Positions 32,573 to 42,628 of a DNA stretch of 53,534 bases are shown in pieces. This stretch comes from Syntrophaceae bacterium (lineage in GTDB: Bacteria; Desulfobacterota; Syntrophia; Syntrophales; Smithellaceae). The stretch spans positions 1 through 53,534 of the forward strand of contig JAHDKI010000013.1 of the NCBI GenBank assembly GCA_018436925.1, read 5' to 3'. The translations under genes and the position numbers were made by a program. Below the pieces are notes generated by a model, which was not told where the DNA came from, did no database searches, and was given only the letters and a program-made list of their open reading frames with translations. Position 1 is the stretch's first letter. The number at the start of each line of letters is the position of its first letter.

Positions 32573-34327
32573 ATGAAAGGCACGACACTCGGAAGGAGGG
32601 CGGCTGTCACCTGTTTAGGCTGCTTGGTTTGTCTGTTTTTTGCGTTGGTCCCCGTCACGGCGATGGCGGATATGGCGGCCGCGAAAAAATGGGTTGATAA
32701 GGAGTTTCAACCCTCCACGCTCAGCAAAGCCCAGCAGATGAAGGAAATGGAATGGTTCATCAACGCCGCAAAGCCCTTCAAGGGAATGGAGATCAAAGTG
32801 GTCTCCGAGACGATTCCGACGCATGAGTATGAATCAAAAGTTCTGGCCAAGGCTTTCTATGAAATTACCGGCATCAAGGTGACGCATGACCTCATTCAGG
32901 AAGGCGATGTTATCGAGAAACTTCAGACGCAGTGGGCCTCGGGGAAAAATCTTTATGACGGATGGGTCAATGACTCCGATCTGATCGGGACGCATTGGCG
33001 CTACGGCCATGCCATTTGTCTGGAGGACTTTACCCAGGGCGCGGGAAAAGACGTGACGCTTCCGACGCTTGACGTCAAGGACTTCATGGGGATATCGTTC
33101 ACCACCGGTCCGGACGGAAAATTCTGGCAGCTTCCCGATCAACAGTTTGCCAATCTTTACTGGTTTCGTTACGACTGGTTTAAAAATCCCGCTTTCAAAA
33201 AACAGTTTAAAGAAAAATACGGCTATGAGCTGGGCGTTCCGATCAACTGGTCGGCCTATGAAGACATTGCCGAGTTTTTCTCCAACACGGTCAAAGAAAT
33301 CGACGGCGTGAAGATTTACGGACACAATGACTATGGAAAAAAGGCGGCGGACCTGGGATGGCGCTTTACCGATGCCTGGCTGTCGATGGCCGGCAACGGC
33401 GATGTCGGACTTCCCAACGGCAAACCGGTTGATGAATGGGGCATCGCGGTCGACAAAGACAACCGGCCTGTGGGTGCAAGTGTCTGCCGCGGCGGCGACG
33501 TCAACGGTCCGGCTGCCAAGTATGCCTTGAGAAAATACATCGAATGGCTGGATAAATACGCGCCTCCGGGCGCGCGCGGATTGGATTTCTACACTTATCA
33601 GTCCTGGCTGGAAAAAGGTCAGGTGGCCCAGCAGATGTTCTGGTACACCTCGTTTCTGCCTGCCATGACCGCTCCCGGTCCAACGGTCAACAAGGATGGA
33701 ACGCCGAAATGGCGCATGGCGCCTTCGCCTCATGGCGCTTACTGGCGGGAAGGGATGAAACTGGGTTATCAGGATTGCGGATCCTGGACGTTTTTCAAGC
33801 AGACGCCGATGGGTCGCATCAAAGCGGCATGGCTCTATGCGCAGTTTTGCGTAGCCAAAACCACCTCGCTGAAAAAAGCGCACGTCGGCCTAACCCCGAT
33901 CCGAAACAGCGACATCAATCATGCGTCATTTACTTCGCGCGCGCCCAAGCTCGGCGGCTTGGTGGAATTCTACCGCAGCCCGGCCCGCGTCATGAATACG
34001 CCCACCGGCACCAATGTGCCCGATTATCCGAAACTGGCGCAGCTTTGGTGGCAGAACATCGGAGAGGCTTCTTCCGGCGCGATCAGCGTGGACAAGGCGA
34101 TGGATAATCTGGCCAAGGAAATGGACGCCGTGATGGCCAGAATCGAACGTTCCAAAGTTCAGGGAGACAAAGGCCCGAAACTCAACAAATGCGGGGATGA
34201 AAAAACCTATCTGGGCAGGCCAGGCGGCGTGGCGCCTCAGGCGAAGCTGGCCAATGAAAAGCCCAAAGGGGAGACGATCGACTATGACAAACTCATCCAG
34301 ACCTGGAAGAAAGGGCGCAGACAGTAA
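32573..34327 (+). CDS. glpV: Glycerol ABC transporter substrate-binding protein GlpV
   Basis: Periplasmic binding protein of 584 residues. Signal peptide at about 1-32 (CLGCLVCLFFALVPVTAMA). Mature part is a long type of SBP_bac_1 protein: NAAKPFKGMEIKVVSETIPTHEYES, SGKNLYDGWVNDSDLIG, FWQLPDQQFANLYWFRYDWF and MFWYTSFLPAMTAPGP. Length and position behind permeases and DUF2160 point to GlpV. GGAGGAAATTCAG before the ATG is strong. A terminator follows at 34412. Confidence 0.9.
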   Translation: MKGTTLGRRAAVTCLGCLVCLFFALVPVTAMADMAAAKKWVDKEFQPSTLSKAQQMKEMEWFINAAKPFKGMEIKVVSETIPTHEYESKVLAKAFYEITGIKVTHDLIQEGDVIEKLQTQWASGKNLYDGWVNDSDLIGTHWRYGHAICLEDFTQGAGKDVTLPTLDVKDFMGISFTTGPDGKFWQLPDQQFANLYWFRYDWFKNPAFKKQFKEKYGYELGVPINWSAYEDIAEFFSNTVKEIDGVKIYGHNDYGKKAADLGWRFTDAWLSMAGNGDVGLPNGKPVDEWGIAVDKDNRPVGASVCRGGDVNGPAAKYALRKYIEWLDKYAPPGARGLDFYTYQSWLEKGQVAQQMFWYTSFLPAMTAPGPTVNKDGTPKWRMAPSPHGAYWREGMKLGYQDCGSWTFFKQTPMGRIKAAWLYAQFCVAKTTSLKKAHVGLTPIRNSDINHASFTSRAPKLGGLVEFYRSPARVMNTPTGTNVPDYPKLAQLWWQNIGEASSGAISVDKAMDNLAKEMDAVMARIERSKVQGDKGPKLNKCGDEKTYLGRPGGVAPQAKLANEKPKGETIDYDKLIQTWKKGRRQ

Positions 34328-34411
34328 CGATTGCCATTTGAGAACATCGCCAGGCGGGAAAAACGTCAAAGCCTTTTTGGGCAAAGCGTTTGACTAAGCG
34401 GGTGAAATTGC

Positions 34412-34450
34412 AAAAGAGAGGTTAAGCAGTCGGCTTTAACCTCTCTTTTT
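34412..34450 (+). terminator. Intrinsic terminator after glpV
   Basis: AAAAGAGAGGTTAA (34412-34425) pairs with TTAACCTCTCTTTT (34436-34449) around a short loop, ending in a T-run. It separates the transporter genes from glpK, which begins 107 bases later and must have its own promoter or depend on read-through. Confidence 0.9.
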
Positions 34451-34499
34451 GCTTGTTCAGGCATCGATGAGGGTTGATTTTATCAGGCAAATGCAATAA

Positions 34500-36053
<1,554 letters not shown>

Positions 36054-36099
36054 ACGCCGACGACGGACGACGGCCATTTTTTCTGAAAGTTGAGCAAAT

Positions 36100-36531
36100 A
36101 TGAAAAAGCATTTTTGGGTCTGGATCGTTATTCTGATATTCATGAGCTCTTTTGCCTTCGCGCAGCAATACGACGCCGGCGTGCAGGGACGCGTGATCAT
36201 CGCCACGGACAAGACCTCCGGCGGCCATCCCATTAAGTATCCGAAAAGCGACAAAGGCAAAGTCACGGCGATGGAAGTGGTCATTGCGCCCGGCGCCGAA
36301 ACGGGCTGGCACAAACATCCTGTTCCGGTTTATGCCTATGTCCTCGCCGGAGAGCTTTCTGTTTTGATGGAAGACGGACAGCAACTTCAGTTCAAACAAG
36401 GCGACGCGATCATCGAGGTTGTGGATGTCCAGCACAACGGCATCAACAAAGGGAAGGCGCCCGTTCGGTTGATTGTTTTCTATACCGGGGTTGTGGATGT
36501 TCCCAATGTGATCCGGTCGGATAAGCCCTGA
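36100..36531 (+). CDS. Exported cupin-domain protein
   Basis: 143 residues with a signal peptide (MKKHFWVWIVILIFMSSFAFA). A single cupin follows: GAETGWHKHPVPVYAYVLAG (metal-binding H-x-H and the later Glu) and KQGDAIIEVVDVQHNGINKG. 46 bases after glpK, same strand, no terminator between, so read-through is possible. Substrate unknown. Confidence 0.8.
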   Translation: MKKHFWVWIVILIFMSSFAFAQQYDAGVQGRVIIATDKTSGGHPIKYPKSDKGKVTAMEVVIAPGAETGWHKHPVPVYAYVLAGELSVLMEDGQQLQFKQGDAIIEVVDVQHNGINKGKAPVRLIVFYTGVVDVPNVIRSDKP

Positions 36532-36623
36532 CCGGGTCAGGGCCATCGCAATCCTTCCGGCAGGCCCGGCGGGCGTCGGTCCGCCTGATTCGTCGGGTGT
36601 TCCGGAGTCGGAGATGACGCGGT

Positions 36624-37043
36624 TCAGTCTCCGATGATTTTTACCAGAACTCTTTTTTTTCGTCCGCCGTCGAATTCTCCGTAAAAGATCTGCTCCCACG
36701 GGCCGAAATCAAGCCTGCCGCCTGTGACGGCCACGACGACTTCCCGTCCCATGATCTGTCTTTTGAGGTGCGCGTCCCCGTTGTCTTCGCCGGTGCGGTT
36801 GTGCCGGTAGAAGGATGTCGGAGCATGCGGCGCCAGTTTTTCCAGCCAGTCTTCGTAATCCTGATGCAGTCCGGATTCGTCGTCGTTGATGAACACGGAC
36901 GCCGTGATGTGCATGGCGTTGACAAGGATCAGACCCTCGCGGATACCGCTTTTTGACAAAGCGCCCGCCACTTGCGCCGTGATGTTCACAAAAGCCCGTC
37001 GGCCGGGAATGTCAAACCACAGTTCTTCTCGGTAGGATTTCAT
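36624..37043 (-). CDS. YjbQ/UPF0047 family protein (secondary thiamine-phosphate synthase type)
   Basis: 139 residues matching the YjbQ family: [52 protein letters not shown] and [15 protein letters not shown]. The conserved His residues of the MHIT and [16 protein letters not shown] segments are present. Some homologues show weak thiamine-phosphate synthase activity; the natural task is unclear. GGAGACGGCC precedes the ATG. Confidence 0.88.
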   Translation of the reverse strand: MKSYREELWFDIPGRRAFVNITAQVAGALSKSGIREGLILVNAMHITASVFINDDESGLHQDYEDWLEKLAPHAPTSFYRHNRTGEDNGDAHLKRQIMGREVVVAVTGGRLDFGPWEQIFYGEFDGGRKKRVLVKIIGD

Positions 37044-37153
37044 GGCCGTCTCCTTCGGCGATTATTTTTTCAAAGACATACTAAAGCCGCAGACCGGTTG
37101 TCAAAAGAAAATCCTCGGTTGCTTCGGGGGCGGCAAGCGACGATCCAATTAAC

Positions 37154-37182
37154 TTTACAAGCTAATTGCCTTATGCTATGAG
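37154..37182 (+). promoter_or_regulatory. Sigma-70-type promoter of yebC-ruvCAB
   Basis: TTTACA (37154-37159), 17-base spacer, TATGAG (37177-37182). About 40 bases of AT-rich leader with TTTAGGAGAAG precede the ATG at 37228. Confidence 0.5.
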
Positions 37183-37227
37183 GCGGAAAATTGCATTTTA
37201 ACTTAATTTTTTTTAGGAGAAGATTAT

Positions 37228-37977
37228 ATGTCCGGCCATTCCAAATGGAGCACGATCAAAAGAAAAAAAGGCGCCATTGATGCCAAGCGCGGTAAAATAT
37301 TTACCAAGATCATTAAAGAAATAACGCTGGCGGCCAGACTGGGCGGCGGCGATATCGAAGGCAACGCCAGATTGCGCCAGGCGGTGATGGCTGCGAAAGA
37401 CGAAAACATGCCCAAGGACAACATTGAACGGGCGATTAAAAAAGGAGTCGGCGGATCGGAAGGCGGCGCCAGTTTCGAAGAACTGACCTACGAAGGCTAC
37501 GGTCCGGGAGGCGCGGCGGTGATCGTCGAGATCATGACGGACAATAAAAATCGAACGGTGGCGGAAATACGGCATATCTTTTCCAAGCACGGAGGCAATC
37601 TGGGTGAAAACGGCTGTGTGGCATGGATGTTCGCCAAAAAGGGCAGCATCGTGATCGACAAGAAAGCCATCGGCGAAGACGACCTGATGGAGCTGGCTCT
37701 GGATGCCGGGGCCGAAGACGTCAAGACCGAGGATAACGAGTATGAAGTCACCACCGAACCGGCCGCCTTCGAAGCCGTCCGCCAGGCGATTGAGGCCAAA
37801 GGAATTAAGCCGCTCGAGGCCCGCATCAGCCTGATCCCCGCCAATACCGTCAAACTTGAGGCCGGCAAGGCCGAGCAGATGCTCAAGATGATGGAAAAGC
37901 TCGAAGACAATGATGACGTGCAAAACGTCTACGCCAACTTCGATATTGACGATGAGGTTATGGAAAAGCTCAGTTAG
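37228..37977 (+). CDS. yebC: YebC/PmpR family transcriptional regulator or translation factor
   Basis: 249 residues, the usual YebC length, starting [20 protein letters not shown], followed by [49 protein letters not shown] and [16 protein letters not shown]. Some YebC proteins bind DNA, others act in translation of proline stretches. Heads the ruvC-ruvA-ruvB cluster as in many genomes. Confidence 0.95.
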   Translation: MSGHSKWSTIKRKKGAIDAKRGKIFTKIIKEITLAARLGGGDIEGNARLRQAVMAAKDENMPKDNIERAIKKGVGGSEGGASFEELTYEGYGPGGAAVIVEIMTDNKNRTVAEIRHIFSKHGGNLGENGCVAWMFAKKGSIVIDKKAIGEDDLMELALDAGAEDVKTEDNEYEVTTEPAAFEAVRQAIEAKGIKPLEARISLIPANTVKLEAGKAEQMLKMMEKLEDNDDVQNVYANFDIDDEVMEKLS

Positions 37978-38012
37978 CGCAAGGGGCGCGATTTGCCGAC
38001 AAGGATCGAGAT

Positions 38013-38492
38013 TTGCGAATTTTAGGAATTGATCCGGGAAGCCATGTGACGGGTTGGGGCGTGATTGACAAAACCGGCAACTACATCCGGCATGTCGCAT
38101 TTGGTGAGATCAAGCCCGCAAAGGCTTTGTCCCTGTCGGAGGCGCTGGTTTGTTTTTCCGAGAGTCTGACTGAAGTGATCCGGCAGTTCGAGCCGGGCAT
38201 GGCGGTTGTCGAAAATATCTTCTATGGAAAGAATGTCCGTTCTCTGATCCGTCAGGCCCAAGTTCGGGGGGTTGTGATTTTGGCCTGTTGCGCGCGTCAC
38301 GTTCCCGTTGTGGAATACGCGCCGCTGGAAATCAAAAAAGCGGTTGTCGGTTACGGCCGGGCGGAAAAAAGGCAGGTGCAGGCCATGATTAAAGCGATTT
38401 TGAAACTGCCGCAGGCGCCGCCGGCGGATGCGGCCGATGCGCTGGCGGCCGCGGTTTGCCATGCGAATTTTCAAAAGGAGCAGCGTCTCTGA
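38013..38492 (+). CDS. ruvC: Holliday junction resolvase RuvC
   Basis: Endonuclease that cuts Holliday junctions after branch migration by RuvAB. 159 residues; the four acidic residues are seen in ILGIDPGS, VVENIFYGKN, and PADAADALAAAVCHA. The start is a TTG at 38013, since homology begins with RILGIDPG. The stop overlaps the ruvA start (TGATG). Confidence 0.95.
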   Translation: MRILGIDPGSHVTGWGVIDKTGNYIRHVAFGEIKPAKALSLSEALVCFSESLTEVIRQFEPGMAVVENIFYGKNVRSLIRQAQVRGVVILACCARHVPVVEYAPLEIKKAVVGYGRAEKRQVQAMIKAILKLPQAPPADAADALAAAVCHANFQKEQRL

Positions 38493-39100
38493 TGATTGCC
38501 CTGCTGACCGGAAAAATCGCTTTCAAAGGCGTCTCGCATGTGGTGGTGGATGCCCATGGAGTCGGCTACCGGGTTTTTATTCCGTTGACGACGTTTTATG
38601 AGCTGCCGGATGCGGGCCAACCGGTGACGCTTCACATTCATACCTCCGTCAAAGAAGACGCCATTCATCTGTTCGGATTCTTTACGGCGCTGGAACGGGA
38701 ACTTTTTGAAATGATGATTTCCGTCAGCGGCATCGGGCCCAAAGTCGCCATGGGCATCCTGTCGGGCATTGCCCCCCGGGAAATGATGGAAGCCATTTCA
38801 GGCGGACATTTGGCCAAGCTCGTGACGGTTCCCGGCGTCGGCAAAAAGATGGCCGAGCGGCTGATTTTAGAGTTGCGCGACAAAATGGTCAAGAAGATGG
38901 CCTCCGAAAATCTTCCTGTGTCGGATGCCGGCCGACACGCCGCCGAGGGTCTCCGCGACGACGCCCTGTCTGCGCTTGTCAACCTCGGTTATAAACAGGC
39001 ATCTGCAAAAAGCGCGCTGGACAAAGCTGCCGATACCTGCGGAGCCGCCCCCTCTATGGACCGGCTTTTGAAAACGGCGTTAAAAATTCTGGCCGGCTGA
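38492..39100 (+). CDS. ruvA: Holliday junction branch migration protein RuvA
   Basis: Tetramer that binds Holliday junctions and loads RuvB. 202 residues: OB domain at the start (MIALLTGKIAFKG), acidic pin region, then HhH motifs VSGIGPKVAMGILSG and VPGVGKKMAERLI, and a C-terminal RuvB-binding domain. AAAAGGAG precedes ATG 38492. One-base overlap with ruvC. Confidence 0.95.
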   Translation: MIALLTGKIAFKGVSHVVVDAHGVGYRVFIPLTTFYELPDAGQPVTLHIHTSVKEDAIHLFGFFTALERELFEMMISVSGIGPKVAMGILSGIAPREMMEAISGGHLAKLVTVPGVGKKMAERLILELRDKMVKKMASENLPVSDAGRHAAEGLRDDALSALVNLGYKQASAKSALDKAADTCGAAPSMDRLLKTALKILAG

Positions 39101-39122
39101 GTCGGCCCGATAAAGGGTGAAA

Positions 39123-40151
39123 ATGGACGCACATTTCAAAAATCCTCTGATCGACAGTGAAAAGGCGACTGATGAAAGCGGGCTCGAGGCCACGCTGCGT
39201 CCCGCCAGGCTGGTCGATTATGTCGGTCAGGAAAAAGTCAAAAGCAATCTGGCGATTTTCATCGAAGCGGCCCGCAGGCGGCAGGAGCCGCTGGACCATG
39301 TTTTGTTCTACGGGCCGCCGGGTCTGGGCAAGACCACTCTGGCGCATATCGTGGCCCGGGAGATGGGTGTCGATATTAAAGTCACCTCCGGGCCGGTGAT
39401 TGAAAGGCCTGGCGATCTGGCCGCCATTCTCACCAATTTGTCGGAGCATGAAATCCTGTTCATCGACGAGATCCACCGCTTGTCGCACGTCGTGGAAGAA
39501 ATTCTGTATCCCGCCATGGAAGATTTCTATATCGACATTCTCATCGGCCAGGGGCCTTCCGCCCGGTCGATGAAACTGGATATTCCCAAGTTTACTCTGG
39601 TGGGCGCAACCACACGGGCCGGGTCGCTCACGTCGCCGCTGCGCGATCGTTTCGGAATGCATTTTCGGCTGGAATTTTACACCCCGGAGGAACTGGCGGT
39701 AATTTTAAAGCGTTCGGCGGCTATTCTGGGGGTGAGGCTGACCTCCGACGGCGCGGCCGAACTCGCCCGACGGGCGCGCGGAACGCCGCGGATCGCCAAT
39801 CGGCTGCTCAAACGGGTTCGCGACTTCGCGGACGTTAAAGCCGACGGAACGGTGGATGGCGGCGTCGCCCGAGCGGCGCTTGAGGCTTTTGAAGTCGATG
39901 ACCGGGGCTTTGATCTGATGGATCGCAAACTGCTTCTGACGCTCATCGAGAAATTCAACGGAGGGCCGGTCGGCGTGGAGAGTCTGGCTGCGTCCATCGG
40001 CGAAGAACGCATCACCATTGAAGATGTTTATGAGCCGTATCTGATACAGGAAGGATATATTCAGAGAACCGCCCGGGGCCGGGTCGCTTGCGCCAGGGCC
40101 TATGAGCATTTCGGCTTAAAAGCATCCGGCCCTCAAAAAGAATTGTTTTAA
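39123..40151 (+). CDS. ruvB: Holliday junction branch migration helicase RuvB
   Basis: AAA+ motor. Walker [12 protein letters not shown], Walker [11 protein letters not shown], sensor 1 VGATTRAG, arginine finger region SPLRDRFG, and C-terminal winged-helix [16 protein letters not shown]. 342 residues from ATG 39123; a GTG at 39117 overlaps the Shine-Dalgarno and is less likely. 22 bases after ruvA. Confidence 0.97.
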   Translation: MDAHFKNPLIDSEKATDESGLEATLRPARLVDYVGQEKVKSNLAIFIEAARRRQEPLDHVLFYGPPGLGKTTLAHIVAREMGVDIKVTSGPVIERPGDLAAILTNLSEHEILFIDEIHRLSHVVEEILYPAMEDFYIDILIGQGPSARSMKLDIPKFTLVGATTRAGSLTSPLRDRFGMHFRLEFYTPEELAVILKRSAAILGVRLTSDGAAELARRARGTPRIANRLLKRVRDFADVKADGTVDGGVARAALEAFEVDDRGFDLMDRKLLLTLIEKFNGGPVGVESLAASIGEERITIEDVYEPYLIQEGYIQRTARGRVACARAYEHFGLKASGPQKELF

Positions 40152-40154
40152 ATC

Positions 40155-40682
40155 ATGAAAATGCTTTTGCACATCTGTTGCGGGCCCTGTACGATTTATC
40201 CGCTCAAAGAACTCAGGACGAAGGGCTTTGATGTTACCGGATTGTACTATAATCCCAATATTCATCCTTATATGGAATTTTACCGTCGCAGACAGACACT
40301 TGCGGACTATTCCGAAGCGGCTTTTTTAAACATGATCTGGGCGCCGGGTTATCCTATGGAGGAATTTCTCCGCAATGTCGCCGCCCTTGAAGGCGATCGG
40401 TGCGAGTATTGCCTTTACAACCGGATGGCTTATGCCGCGCAAACCGCGCAGAGTCATCAATACGATGCTTTCACGTCCACGCTTTTGTACAGCAAATATC
40501 AAAAACATGACCTGATTCGTCAAATCGGCGAAGATCTGAGCCGTAAATTGGCAGTGGATTTCTATTACGAAGATTTCCGCGCCGGATGGTCGGAAGGCGT
40601 TAAGATTTCCCGGGAACTTCAGATGTACCGTCAGCCTTACTGTGGATGCATTTACAGTGAGAAAGAACGCTACTATAAATAA
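40155..40682 (+). CDS. queH: Epoxyqueuosine reductase QueH
   Basis: Non-cobalamin enzyme for the last step of queuosine synthesis, reducing epoxyqueuosine in tRNA. 175 residues with LLHICCGPC near the start (adjacent Cys pair plus one), EGDRCEYC and YCGC near the end, matching the QueH (DUF208) cysteine pattern for an iron-sulfur cluster and a metal. Begins three bases after ruvB, so shares its transcript. ATG at 40155. Confidence 0.93.
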   Translation: MKMLLHICCGPCTIYPLKELRTKGFDVTGLYYNPNIHPYMEFYRRRQTLADYSEAAFLNMIWAPGYPMEEFLRNVAALEGDRCEYCLYNRMAYAAQTAQSHQYDAFTSTLLYSKYQKHDLIRQIGEDLSRKLAVDFYYEDFRAGWSEGVKISRELQMYRQPYCGCIYSEKERYYK

Positions 40683-40827
40683 TTCGGACCCTCGCAGCAG
40701 GATCGGCTGTTGATTCTGGTGTGTCATTTATGCAACACTCATAGCTTCTCAAGCGAAGCCGTTTGGAATGCGTTCCGTAAGTTATTGAAATACAAAGCAT
40801 AAAATATTGCAGTTATTGCTTTTTCGA

Positions 40828-40843
40828 TGGCACGCAAATTGCT
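40828..40843 (+). promoter_or_regulatory. Sigma-54 (-24/-12) promoter of lpxC
   Basis: TGGCACG-CAAA-TTGCT at 40828-40843 matches the sigma-54 consensus (TGGCACG, four bases, TTGCW) at every fixed position; GG of -24 and GC of -12 are 10 bases apart. Transcription should start near 40854, 28 bases before the lpxC start. About 60 bases upstream is the short palindrome GGAATGCGTTCC (40765-40776), a possible activator site. The activator NtrX is coded three genes downstream. Confidence 0.75.
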
Positions 40844-40881
40844 GGCAAAAAGGCCATCTAGAAAACAGTAGAGGTGTTCGT

Positions 40882-41805
40882 TTGCAACGCACGTTGAAAA
40901 AGGAAATTATTTGCTCCAGTATCGGCCTTCACACGGGCCGCAAGGTGAATATGAAAATTCTGCCCGCCCCGGTGGATACCGGTGTGGTTTTTGTAAGAAC
41001 CGATCTGCCCGGCAGCCCGACTATAACAGCCGATTACACGAAAGTCTGCGATACCACCCTGGCCACGTCATTGGGCGAAAACGGCGTGACGGTCTCCACA
41101 GTGGAGCATATTCTGTCGGCTTTCGGCGGCATGGGCCTGGACAATGCGATCATCGAGCTGGATTCGTTTGAAGTGCCGATTATGGACGGAAGTTCCCGGC
41201 CTTTTGTCGAGTTGCTCAAACAAGTAGGCACCCGGACTCAGGGAAAGTGCCGCAAAATGCTGGTCATCAAAAAGCCCGTCTCCGTCAAGGAGGGGGACGC
41301 CACGGCCATGTTTCTGCCCGCCAATGAATTTAAAATCAGCTATGAAATTGATTTTTCCCATGATGCGATCGGGCGACAGATCTATAGCGTTTCCTTTTGC
41401 GACGCCAATTACGAAAACGACATCTGCCAGGCGCGGACGTTCGGATTCCTCAAAGAGGTTGAATATCTCCAGGCCAAGGGCCTGGGCCTGGGCGGCTCGC
41501 TCGACAACGTCATTATCCTGGATGACACACGGGTGGTCAATAAAGAAGGCTTGCGCATGCCGGATGAATTTGTCCGGCATAAAATTCTCGATGCCATAGG
41601 CGACCTGTTTCTTTTGGGGATGCCGATCATCGGACATTTTGTGGCCTACAAATCAGGCCATCGCCTAAACAACCTGTTGCTTCGCGAGTTGATGCAAAAT
41701 GAGCAGTCCTGGGATCTTCTTCTTGATGATCATCAAAGACGGGATCATCGGTTCGAAGCGCTCAAGATTCCTTCTTTCAGCATTCTCGATGCCGCGCAGG
41801 CCTAA
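40882..41805 (+). CDS. lpxC: UDP-3-O-acyl-N-acetylglucosamine deacetylase LpxC
   Basis: Committed step of lipid A synthesis, zinc deacetylase. SSIGLHTGRKV, TVEHILSAFGGMGLDNA with the zinc His, MDGSSRPFV, RTFGFLKEVE, and VRHKILDAIGDLFLLG with the zinc His/Asp and GHFVAYKSGHRLNN with the catalytic His. 307 residues from TTG 40882, which matches E. coli length; AGAGGTG lies 8 bases upstream. The frame back to 40807 would cover the sigma-54 promoter and is unlikely. It proves an LPS-type outer membrane. Confidence 0.95.
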   Translation: MQRTLKKEIICSSIGLHTGRKVNMKILPAPVDTGVVFVRTDLPGSPTITADYTKVCDTTLATSLGENGVTVSTVEHILSAFGGMGLDNAIIELDSFEVPIMDGSSRPFVELLKQVGTRTQGKCRKMLVIKKPVSVKEGDATAMFLPANEFKISYEIDFSHDAIGRQIYSVSFCDANYENDICQARTFGFLKEVEYLQAKGLGLGGSLDNVIILDDTRVVNKEGLRMPDEFVRHKILDAIGDLFLLGMPIIGHFVAYKSGHRLNNLLLRELMQNEQSWDLLLDDHQRRDHRFEALKIPSFSILDAAQA

Positions 41806-41920
41806 AAACACATCTTTTATCAAGCCGTTTAATCTATTTTCACCTTGATTTTTACAGGCGGGTTTCCTACTATACACACCCTGATGGCGATTTCACGCGC
41901 TCACTGATCGCCTGCGACCG

Positions 41921-41939
41921 TGCCGACGAAGCGTCGGCA
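41921..41939. repeat. Small perfect hairpin between lpxC and the DUF4390 gene
   Basis: TGCCGACG-aag-CGTCGGCA, 8-bp perfect stem with a 3-base loop, in the 184-base gap. No T-tract follows. It might be a processing site or weak rho-assisted stop. I see no convincing promoter in the gap. Confidence 0.4.
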
Positions 41940-41989
41940 TACCTCAAAATCGAATCGGCGGACCGGTCGGATACCGGGGAGGCAGAGTC

Positions 41990-42577
41990 ATGGCTTTAAA
42001 TCTGAAAGCTGCTGTTTTATTTGCTGCGGTGATTGTTTTATTTTCCGGATGTCCTTTGCCGATTTCGCACGGTGTGGCCAAAAGCAGCGCCGATCCGGCG
42101 CTCACGGATATCTTCATCACCAACGATCAAAAAAATGTCCTGCTTTTCGCGCGTTTGATCAATCCGTTTACAAAAGATATGGAATCGGCCATTCTGGCAG
42201 GCGTTCCGGTGATCTTCACGCTGCAGCTGGATGTGTATCGGGAGCGTTCAGGACTCTGGGACGAAAAGATCACCGGACGGGAAATCCGGCGCTCCATCAA
42301 GTACGACAATTTGAAAAAGACTTTCGCCATCTCCACCAATGGCTATACAGATCCCGTTATTTTGCAGGATTTGGAAAGCGCCAGAAAAGCGATGGCCGAT
42401 TTCAGCGGCATCATGGTGGTCCCGATTTCTTCTCTGGTAAAAGACAACACCTACTATGCGCAGATCAAGGTGAAAATCGACAAGGTTCGCCTTCCCTTTT
42501 ATATGGAATATGTGTTTTTCTTTGTCTCTGTGTGGGACACGGAAACGCCGGCATACCGGCAGCGATTTGCCTTCTAA
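41990..42577 (+). CDS. DUF4390 exported protein
   Basis: 195 residues. N-terminal signal with a possible lipobox (VLFSGC, Cys at about 20). The mature part matches DUF4390: LTDIFITNDQKNVLLFARL, GVPVIFTLQLDVYRERSGLWDEKI, RSIKYDNLKKTF and YYAQIKVKIDKVRLPFYMEYVFFFV. DUF4390 genes typically precede ntrY, as here (52 bases); a sensing or envelope role with NtrY is plausible but unproven. GGGGAGGCAGAGTC stands before the ATG. Confidence 0.85.
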   Translation: MALNLKAAVLFAAVIVLFSGCPLPISHGVAKSSADPALTDIFITNDQKNVLLFARLINPFTKDMESAILAGVPVIFTLQLDVYRERSGLWDEKITGREIRRSIKYDNLKKTFAISTNGYTDPVILQDLESARKAMADFSGIMVVPISSLVKDNTYYAQIKVKIDKVRLPFYMEYVFFFVSVWDTETPAYRQRFAF

Positions 42578-42628
42578 TTTTTGTAGAAAGCCAAAACCAA
42601 CAGGAGTGCGATCCGCGTTTGCGGCACC

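Noticed and set aside
41921..41939. Hairpin after lpxC as intrinsic terminator
   Set aside because: Stem is good but no T-run follows, so recorded only as a hairpin.
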